Origin: Methanobacteriota archaeon
GTDB lineage: Archaea > Halobacteriota > Syntropharchaeia > DAOWMC01
Length of the DNA: 8,106 nt
Direction of reading: 5' to 3'
Assembly: GCA_030643285.1 (NCBI GenBank)
Contig: DAOWMC010000037.1
Location: 1 to 8,106 of the forward strand
Shown: positions 1-5,536 of the stretch, in pieces
How the letters are laid out: each line of letters starts with the position of its first letter
Position numbering within the stretch: the first letter of the stretch is position 1
The notes under the pieces: generated by a model
What the model was told of the DNA's origin: nothing
The model's input: the letters and a program-made list of their open reading frames with translations, nothing else
Databases searched by the model: none
Made by a program: the position numbers and the translations under genes

Positions 1-1
1 G

Positions 2-808
2 ATATTTAAAAGAAGCACAGAAAGCCACAAAGGAGATAATGGAAAGGTTTTAATTATTGGTGGGGGGCCATACGCCGGTGCACCAACGCTCGCCGCGCTC
101 GCCGCGCTTCGATCCGGTGCCGATTGGGTTACTGTTGCAACCCCAAAAAGTGTTTATCTCACTGTTTCATCATTCTCTCCCAATCTTATTGTACGACCAC
201 TGTCGTCAGATATTCTCGTAAATGATGATTTACATCTAATATCAGAACTGATCGTTGATCACGATGTGGTTGTAATAGGAATGGGACTAGGCAGTGATTC
301 GGAAACAATAAAAGCAACAAAATCGATAATAAAAAGTTGTGATAAGGTTGTAATAGATGCCGATGGCCTGTATGGACTGAATCTTCCACAAAAAAACAAG
401 AAAGTAATAATAACGCCACATGCAGGGGAATTTTCAAAGATTGGAATCAAGAACCTTGCCTTGAGCCAAATGAGTATGAATGAAAAAATCGCCTTCGTAG
501 AAGATTTCTCGGATAAAAACAATCTGGTCGTGCTGATGAAGGGAAAAGAGGATATAATTTCAGACGGCCTGCAAACCAGGATCAATAAGACAGGGAACTC
601 CGGAATGACTGTTGGCGGAACAGGGGACGTTCTTTCAGGAATAACAGGCGTAATGCTTGCCACATGTGATAACCCATTTCATGCTTCGGTGGCAGCTTCG
701 TTTATTTCAGGGGTGGCAGGGGATTTTGCCTTTGAGGAACGTGGATTTGGGCTTTTAGCCACAGATGTGATTGAAAAGATCTCAGAAGCGATAAAAATTA
801 GATTTTAA
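2..808 (+). CDS. nnrD: ADP-dependent NAD(P)H-hydrate dehydratase domain (NnrD), 5' end missing
   Basis: Repairs damaged cofactor: the NnrD family dehydrates (S)-NADHX and (S)-NADPHX back to NAD(P)H at the expense of ADP or ATP, in the cytoplasm. The reading frame is open from base 2, giving 268 visible residues. Seen in order (residue 1 = codon at base 2): the entry motif HKGDNGKV at 9-16 with a glycine-rich IIGGGPYAGAP at 18-28, VIGMGLGSD near 91-99, VIDADGL near 117-123, TPHAGEF at 138-144, a KGK loop at 180-182, and the family signature GGTGDVLSG at 205-213, whose Asp209 is the expected catalytic residue. In archaea this domain is usually the C-terminal half of a bifunctional Nnr protein following an NnrE epimerase domain. 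The visible part starts in the linker just before the NnrD domain, so a fusion with NnrE to the left is likely but unseen. A GTG at 266 gives an open frame but would remove the nucleotide-binding start of the fold, so it is not the true start. The stop is TAA at 806-808. Confidence 0.93.
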   Translation: MFKRSTESHKGDNGKVLIIGGGPYAGAPTLAALAALRSGADWVTVATPKSVYLTVSSFSPNLIVRPLSSDILVNDDLHLISELIVDHDVVVIGMGLGSDSETIKATKSIIKSCDKVVIDADGLYGLNLPQKNKKVIITPHAGEFSKIGIKNLALSQMSMNEKIAFVEDFSDKNNLVVLMKGKEDIISDGLQTRINKTGNSGMTVGGTGDVLSGITGVMLATCDNPFHASVAASFISGVAGDFAFEERGFGLLATDVIEKISEAIKIRF

Positions 809-833
809 TTATGTATCCGTATTGCTGAAACGA

Positions 834-887
834 ACCGCAGATTACGACAAGATCACACTGATTTTTTTATAGGTCTCAACCTGCGGT
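834..887. repeat. 7-bp inverted repeat around a T-tract; possible decayed dispersed repeat
   Basis: ACCGCAG at 834-840 is matched by its perfect reverse complement CTGCGGT at 881-887, with a 40-base loop between. The loop contains a run of seven T at 862-868. The left half (ACCGCAGATTACGACAAGAT onward) resembles, from memory, the noncoding ACCGCAGATTAC-type repeat seen scattered in many prokaryotic genomes; this was not checked by search. The T-run lies 54 bases after the nnrD stop and could serve as an archaeal U-rich terminator. The stem is short and the loop long, so a stable RNA hairpin is doubtful. Confidence 0.4.
862..868 (+). terminator. Candidate T-run terminator after nnrD
   Basis: Seven consecutive T lie in the gap between nnrD and the Fe-S protein gene. 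Archaeal RNA polymerase is known to terminate at short T-runs without needing a hairpin. The position, between two genes with no overlap and a separate candidate promoter downstream, fits this role. There is no direct proof of termination in the sequence. Confidence 0.35.
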
Positions 888-891
888 CAAA

Positions 892-908
892 ACCCAAAAA
901 ATAAATTA
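892..908 (+). promoter_or_regulatory. Candidate BRE/TATA element for the Fe-S protein gene
   Basis: An A-rich stretch (ACCCAAAAAATAAATTA) has its TATA-like core AAATAAATT centred about 28 bases before the ATG at 932. Archaeal TATA boxes sit about 26 bases before the transcription start, so transcription would begin at or next to the ATG. No Shine-Dalgarno sequence is visible before this ATG. Together these suggest a leaderless mRNA. The element is weak in this AT-rich gap and the call is tentative. Confidence 0.3.
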
Positions 909-931
909 GAACCAAAGCAAATTACCTTATA

Positions 932-1390
932 ATGACTTCACCTATGGAAATATATCAGCTTCTGCCAAAAACCAACTGCAAAATATGTGGCGAAGCTACA
1001 TGCATGGCATTTGCGGTTAAACTGCTTAGGAGGGAGGGTAAAGTAGAGGAATGCACCCCCCTCTTAGACACTAAATATGAAAATAACCTAAAAAAGCTAA
1101 ATGAGATTTTTTCAGAAATAGAAGGTGCTGAAGAGACCGGTTTGATAGTTCATGACGAATTATGTTTTGGCTGTGGTAACTGCGTTGTTGCCTGTCCTGT
1201 AAATGTGGCAAATGACCCCTATGGCGTCGGTATCGGAAAAGGCCCCACAAATGAAAAGGTCATACTGAAGGTTGTAAACAAAACAGTTGTGCCCTTTAAT
1301 ATAGAGACCTGTAGAAGATTCGGAAAGGGGGGGATCCTGTGTGATGCGTGTATAGTTACCTGTCCGTCAAAGGCAATTGAGTTTGTCTGA
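932..1390 (+). CDS. Three-cluster iron-sulfur protein: CdhE-like 4Fe-4S domain plus 2[4Fe-4S] ferredoxin domain
   Basis: A predicted cytoplasmic electron-transfer protein of 152 aa; its partner enzyme is not identifiable here. Residues 3-46 match the small Fe-S domain (Pfam PF04060) that opens the corrinoid subunit CdhE/AcsC of CODH/acetyl-CoA synthase: SPMEIYQLLPKTNC, then Cys16, Cys19, Cys24 and Cys41. Residues 70-152 form a dicluster ferredoxin: C78-x2-C81-x2-C84-x3-C88-P, then Cys127 and C137-x2-C140-x3-C144-P. In the second half the first cysteine is displaced, with nine residues between Cys127 and Cys137 instead of two. Twelve cysteines in these motifs allow three [4Fe-4S] clusters. The ATG at 932 is chosen because the domain begins at residue 3; there is no visible Shine-Dalgarno site. 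Similar small proteins are sometimes annotated as formylmethanofuran dehydrogenase-associated ferredoxins (FwdG-like), but nothing nearby supports that. The domain call is firm and the role is open. Confidence 0.87.
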   Translation: MTSPMEIYQLLPKTNCKICGEATCMAFAVKLLRREGKVEECTPLLDTKYENNLKKLNEIFSEIEGAEETGLIVHDELCFGCGNCVVACPVNVANDPYGVGIGKGPTNEKVILKVVNKTVVPFNIETCRRFGKGGILCDACIVTCPSKAIEFV

Positions 1391-1394
1391 ACCA

Positions 1395-1408
1395 CGAAAC
1401 TTATTTAC
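1395..1408 (+). promoter_or_regulatory. Candidate archaeal BRE/TATA promoter for pheT
   Basis: CGAAAC at 1395-1400 followed by TTATTTAC at 1401-1408 fits an archaeal BRE plus TATA box. Transcription would start near 1430, leaving a leader of about 20 bases. That leader carries AAGGATGA (1437-1444), a reasonable Shine-Dalgarno sequence with about five bases to the ATG at 1450. The element is in a 59-base gap just after the preceding stop, as expected for the start of a pheT transcription unit. Confidence 0.5.
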
Positions 1409-1449
1409 TTTCTTAAGCTTTATCACATTAAATAAAAGGATGAATTAAC

Positions 1450-3099
1450 ATGCCCATTATAACACTCAACTACAATGACCTTGAGCGGCTCTGCGGTGCG
1501 GATAAAGAAGAGATACTGCAGAGAGTTCCGATGATAGGTGCGGATATTGAACGAATAGAGCCAGATTATGCCGATGTTGAATTTTTTCCAAGCAGGCCTG
1601 ATATGTTCAGTGTGGAAGGTGTTTCAAGGGCAATGCGTGGCTTTTTAGGATTGGAAACAGGTTTTCGGAAATATCAGGTAAAAAAATCAGATATAAAGAT
1701 AAAAGTCGAATCATCTGTTAAAAATGTACGCCCCTATGTTGTTTGTGCGGTTATAAGAGATGTTTGTCTTGATTCAGGAACTATAGAGTCGTTGATGGGG
1801 CTTCAGGAGGATTTGCACTGGGGGATTGGTCGAAACAGAAAGAAGATTTCTATAGGTGTTCATGATCTTTCAAGGGTAAAGCCACCTTTTAGATATCTTT
1901 CCGAGGACCCGGGTTTTTCCTTCGTGCCGTTGGATTATACCGGAAATATGACACTGGCTGAGATACTAAAAGAGCATCCAAAAGGCATGAAATTTGCATA
2001 TATTTTAGAATCGAAGGATAAATACCCACTTATTTTAGATTCAAATGATGATGTTTTGTCTTTTCCACCAATAATAAATGGAGAGCTAACCAGAGTTACA
2101 GAAGACACCAAAAACTTATTTATAGATGTAACAGGTTTGGATGAGTCTGTAAATATTGCCCTGAACATAATTTCCACATCTCTTGCAGAAAGAGGTGGGT
2201 CCATCGAGTCCGTACTTATTTTAGATGATGCCAATGAGAAAAAGGTTACACCGGATCTGAATCCTTTAATCAGACAGATATCTGTAAAAGAAGCTCAAAA
2301 ACTCATAGGACTTAAAATAAGCCCGGAGAAATGTATTGAATGCTTGATGAAGATGAGATTTGGTGCAAAATTGTTGAAGGGAAAATCCAAGATAGAGATT
2401 GAGGTTCCTGCATACAGGGCGGATATACTGCATTCGTGGGACATCATTGAAGATATTGCAATAGGTTTCGGCTATGATAGAATTGAGCCTGTTTTCCCAA
2501 AAACAGTAGGAATTGGGATGGCTCACCCATTAGAAGATCAAAAAGCCCTGATTAGGGAAATAATGGTTGGGTTGGGCTACTTTGAGGTTATGACATTTAC
2601 ACTCACAAATGAAGAAAAAAATTTTAGAAAGATGCGGTTGTCTTTACCTACAGAGGATAACGATAGTGCAATTACAAGGCTAAAACATCCGATAAGCAAA
2701 GATTATACGATACTTCGGACTTCCATTTTGCCAAACTTACTTGAAATTTTATCGCTTAACAAGCACAGGGAGATGCCCCACCGGATATTTGAGGTAAGTG
2801 AGGTTATGATCAATTCTAAAAGCAAAGAAAGGATTGCAGGAGCCAGTATACATTCCAATTCAGAATTTTCGGAGGTAAAATCAATTGTTGAATCGTTGCT
2901 TAAAGAACTGGAACAACCGTATGAGATAACCGAATCTAAAAGTCCAACGTTTCTGGAAGGAAGGGTGGCGGATGTTATGGTAAATGGTAATGTGATCGGT
3001 GTGTTTGGTGAGATTCATCCCGAGACGATCACAAATTTTGAACTTGCACATCCGATTTGTGGATTCGAGTTAAATATAAGGGGTTATAAATGGAGTTAA
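1450..3099 (+). CDS. pheT: Phenylalanine--tRNA ligase beta subunit, archaeal type
   Basis: PheT is the beta subunit of the cytoplasmic alpha2-beta2 enzyme that charges tRNA-Phe; the alpha subunit PheS holds the main catalytic site and is not in this window. The length of 549 aa is normal for the archaeal/eukaryal form, which lacks the N-terminal tRNA-binding and C-terminal anticodon-binding additions of bacterial PheT. Seen: the archaeal N-terminus (MPIITLNYNDL, then RVPMIGADIE and FFPSRPDMFSVEG at about 45-57), the B3/4 editing region at about 100-260 including WGIGR at 124-128, the B5 domain at about 271-345, and the catalytic-like core from about 355 ending in the conserved GEIHPE at 520-525. 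The ATG at 1450 is preceded by AAGGATGA, a good Shine-Dalgarno match. The last 10 bases overlap the next gene, suggesting cotranscription and translational coupling. No broken or missing segment is visible. Confidence 0.98.
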   Translation: MPIITLNYNDLERLCGADKEEILQRVPMIGADIERIEPDYADVEFFPSRPDMFSVEGVSRAMRGFLGLETGFRKYQVKKSDIKIKVESSVKNVRPYVVCAVIRDVCLDSGTIESLMGLQEDLHWGIGRNRKKISIGVHDLSRVKPPFRYLSEDPGFSFVPLDYTGNMTLAEILKEHPKGMKFAYILESKDKYPLILDSNDDVLSFPPIINGELTRVTEDTKNLFIDVTGLDESVNIALNIISTSLAERGGSIESVLILDDANEKKVTPDLNPLIRQISVKEAQKLIGLKISPEKCIECLMKMRFGAKLLKGKSKIEIEVPAYRADILHSWDIIEDIAIGFGYDRIEPVFPKTVGIGMAHPLEDQKALIREIMVGLGYFEVMTFTLTNEEKNFRKMRLSLPTEDNDSAITRLKHPISKDYTILRTSILPNLLEILSLNKHREMPHRIFEVSEVMINSKSKERIAGASIHSNSEFSEVKSIVESLLKELEQPYEITESKSPTFLEGRVADVMVNGNVIGVFGEIHPETITNFELAHPICGFELNIRGYKWS

Positions 3100-4208
3100 A
3101 AACACTTTTTTCACCTGAAAAGATTGGAAGTATCTCAATTAAAAATCGTATTGTACGGTCCGCAACGTATGAGAGTATGGCCGATGAAAGGGGATACGTG
3201 ACCGATAAGCTAATAAAATTATATGATGGGCTGGCACGGGGTGGTACAGGATTAATAATCACCGGTTTTAGTGCGGTGGATGAGGAAGGGCCCGTAGGTC
3301 CAAAAACAGTTGGTTTATACGACGATTCTTTCATCTCGGGGCAGAAAAAGCTTGTCGATGCTGTGCATGATTACCCCGATGTTAGAATTTCGGCCCAAAT
3401 TGCACACTGTGGCAGGCAGATTCTTTTACCAAAATTTCAACCTATAGCGCCTTCACCAATTGCAGATAAATTTATAAATCGAATTCCTCGAGAGTTGTCA
3501 ACAGATGAAATTCAGGGGTCGATCAAAAGTTTTGTAGATGCCAGTCGTAGAGCGTACGAGGGTGGTTACGACATGGTACAGATACATGCTGCGCACGGTT
3601 ATCTGTTAAGTTCCTTTATCTCTCCATACTCGAACAAACGCAGCGATGAGTTCGGAGGAGATACTCAAAAACGGACGAAGATACTGGTTGACATATATAA
3701 TGGGATACGCGATGAGATAGGAAAAGATTTTCCCGTAATAATAAAAATGCAATCACGGGACGATGTCGCTTCGGGTTTATCTATTGAAGAGGCAACCGAT
3801 ATTGCAAAAATTCTTGCAGACACAGGATACGATGCAATTGAGCCAAGTGGGGGAATTTATGAAGCAAGGTTGAAAACCAAAAACGCGTTACCCTCAAAGA
3901 TAATTAAATCACGGGAAGACGAGACCTATCTGTTGCCCAATGCAGGGGAATTAAAACCCAAAATTGGGAATTGTCCACTAATCCTGGTTGGTGGGATTAG
4001 AGATCCTTTATCAGCCGAAAAAATACTTGAGGGGGGTATCGTGGATTTTGTATCCATGTCACGCCCATTGATCTGTGAACCTGAACTTCCAACTCGATGG
4101 AGGAATGGAGATTTTTCACCGGTTGCCTGTATCAGTTGTAACAGATGCTTATTTAACATTGGAATAAAACCCCTGAAGTGTTATAGCAGAGCATCAAAAA
4201 GCCAATAG
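3090..4208 (+). CDS. Old Yellow Enzyme-family NADH:flavin oxidoreductase with C-terminal cysteine cluster
   Basis: An FMN-dependent TIM-barrel oxidoreductase (OYE family, COG1902) of 372 aa, expected to reduce an activated C=C bond in the cytoplasm; the substrate cannot be read from the sequence. Seen: the opening LFSPEKIGSISIKNRIVRSA at about 6-25, the FMN-contacting stretch SAQIAHCGRQ at 101-110, the substrate-binding His166 and His169 in QIHAAHGYLL, the following NKRSDEFGG at 182-190, and VGGIRDP late in the barrel. The end carries C347-x2-C350-x2-C353-x10-C364, close to the [4Fe-4S] motif (C-x2-C-x3-C-x11-C) of 2,4-dienoyl-CoA reductase and trimethylamine dehydrogenase, but the FAD/NAD(P)H domains of those ~670 aa enzymes are absent. 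It may therefore take electrons from a ferredoxin or a separate flavoprotein (inference). The ATG overlaps the end of pheT and has AAGGGGT (3078-3084) as Shine-Dalgarno, so it is probably translationally coupled to pheT. Confidence 0.92.
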   Translation: MELKTLFSPEKIGSISIKNRIVRSATYESMADERGYVTDKLIKLYDGLARGGTGLIITGFSAVDEEGPVGPKTVGLYDDSFISGQKKLVDAVHDYPDVRISAQIAHCGRQILLPKFQPIAPSPIADKFINRIPRELSTDEIQGSIKSFVDASRRAYEGGYDMVQIHAAHGYLLSSFISPYSNKRSDEFGGDTQKRTKILVDIYNGIRDEIGKDFPVIIKMQSRDDVASGLSIEEATDIAKILADTGYDAIEPSGGIYEARLKTKNALPSKIIKSREDETYLLPNAGELKPKIGNCPLILVGGIRDPLSAEKILEGGIVDFVSMSRPLICEPELPTRWRNGDFSPVACISCNRCLFNIGIKPLKCYSRASKSQ

Positions 4209-4252
4209 ATATAAGGGGGGAGAGAGGAAAACAACGTGAAATAAAGGGACCA

Positions 4253-5536
4253 ATGATGAAGGCATTTAGTTTCATACATACGGCGGATTTGCACCTTGAT
4301 AGTCCTTTCAAAGGTATTTCTGAAATAAACGAAGAGATAAGCCTGGAATTAACAGAGGCAACATTTAAAACATTTGATAAAATAATTGACCTTTGCATCG
4401 AAAAGAAAGTAGATTTTTTATTAATCGCGGGGGATATTTACAATTCGGCAGATAAAAGCCTTCGAGCTCAACTTAGATTTAGAGAGGGTTTGAAAAGGTT
4501 GGATAAGGCCGGAATTGAGGCATATATCGTGCATGGAAATCATGATCCGCTGGATGGATGGTCTGCAAATTTAGATTGGCCGGAAAATGTTCACATCTTT
4601 GGAAAATCTGTTGAAAAAATCACTTTTGAAAAAGATGGTGAAAAAATCACTCAAATTTATGGAATAAGTTTTCAGAGACAAAAGATAAAGGAAAATCTTG
4701 CCCTGAACTTTCCCAAAATACCCGGATCAAAAGAATCCCTTTTCACTATTGGGCTTTTACATTGCAATCTTGGGTCAGGCACAGGACACGAATCGTATGC
4801 ACCCTGTACTTTACAGGACCTGATAGATCGAAATTTTGATTACTGGGCTCTTGGTCACATCCATAAGAAGGCGGTTATAAATGAAAGAGATCCAATGGTT
4901 ATCTATTCTGGAAACCCGCAGGGCCTCTCTCCAAAAGAAGACGGTGCTAAAGGTTGTTTTCTTGTAAATGTTGATGAAAATGGTGAATCTGTTGCTGAAT
5001 TTATAGGGGTAGATTCTGTAAGGTGGGTTGTAGAGGAACTATCGATAGACCCCCTGCATTCCGAGGATGACCTTATCACAGGGATATGCAACCGTATCGA
5101 AAAGATCCGAAAAGAGGTGGGGGGACGCTCATCGATCTGTAGAATTATTCTTACCGGGAAAAGTGCCCTGCATTCATCCATCGCCCGGGTGGGTGTTTTA
5201 GACGATATTTCTTTGGAGGTACGGGAAAATGAACAGGGGCAAGTACAGTTCGTCTGGGTTGAAAGCATTGAGGATAAAACAAATCCCAATATCGACCAAA
5301 AATCATTGTTGAAGCGTGAAGACTTTATTGGAGATCTTGTCAGGCTTTTTGATGAAATTTACCATGATGATGAGGGGATATCTGAACTCAAAAAATCCCT
5401 TGACCCGTTATTTAGATCCCCTATTGGAAGAAAACTCATTGAACCCGTCGATGACGAACAGTTTCTTGAATTAATAAAAAAGGCAGAAAAACTCTGTCTT
5501 TTTAAGCTCGGTGGGAAAGACTCTAATGAAGTTTGA
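4253..5536 (+). CDS. Mre11/SbcD-like metallophosphoesterase nuclease, YhaO type
   Basis: A predicted Mn-dependent DNA nuclease of the calcineurin-like fold (COG0420), acting with the Rad50-like ATPase encoded next. All expected active-site residues are present in the 427 aa protein: Asp12 and His14 in TADLHLD, Asp61 in AGDIYNSAD, Asn96 and His97 in GNHDP (His97 is the counterpart of the catalytic histidine of Mre11), His170 in LLHCNLG, and His202 and His204 in GHIH. The stretch SGNPQGLSPKEDGAKGCFLV is typical of the YhaO branch rather than classical SbcD. Residues from about 260 form a divergent capping and partner-binding region. ATG codons lie at 4253 and 4256; AAAGGGA at 4243-4249 is a weak Shine-Dalgarno for either, while the purine-rich GGGGGGAGAGAGG at 4215-4227 is too far upstream. 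GATATAAG at 4208-4215 could be an internal TATA box. The stop overlaps the next start by 11 bases, a strong sign that the two products work together. Confidence 0.92.
   Translation: MMKAFSFIHTADLHLDSPFKGISEINEEISLELTEATFKTFDKIIDLCIEKKVDFLLIAGDIYNSADKSLRAQLRFREGLKRLDKAGIEAYIVHGNHDPLDGWSANLDWPENVHIFGKSVEKITFEKDGEKITQIYGISFQRQKIKENLALNFPKIPGSKESLFTIGLLHCNLGSGTGHESYAPCTLQDLIDRNFDYWALGHIHKKAVINERDPMVIYSGNPQGLSPKEDGAKGCFLVNVDENGESVAEFIGVDSVRWVVEELSIDPLHSEDDLITGICNRIEKIRKEVGGRSSICRIILTGKSALHSSIARVGVLDDISLEVRENEQGQVQFVWVESIEDKTNPNIDQKSLLKREDFIGDLVRLFDEIYHDDEGISELKKSLDPLFRSPIGRKLIEPVDDEQFLELIKKAEKLCLFKLGGKDSNEV

Noticed and set aside
85..115. CTCGCCGCG repeated in a GC-rich patch
   Set aside because: It encodes the LAALAAL helix conserved in NnrD proteins, so codon reuse explains it.
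259..663. Open frame of 134 codons on the minus strand opposite nnrD
   Set aside because: It lies fully within nnrD, which has all its family motifs in the + frame, and its translation is Ser/Ile/Phe-rich without any recognisable domain.
266..808. GTG at 266 as the start of a 180-codon gene
   Set aside because: The frame stays open to base 2 and encodes the KGDNGKV and glycine-rich motifs of NnrD upstream, so the gene is cut by the window edge rather than starting here.
4209..4252. Purine-rich GGGGGGAGAGAGG as ribosome binding site for the nuclease gene
   Set aside because: It ends about 25 bases before the ATG, too far for Shine-Dalgarno pairing, and no in-frame start codon lies nearer to it.
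4903..5289. Minus-strand open frame of 128 codons opposite the nuclease gene
   Set aside because: It is a shadow of the nuclease frame, which has all metal-binding motifs and a normal start and overlap.
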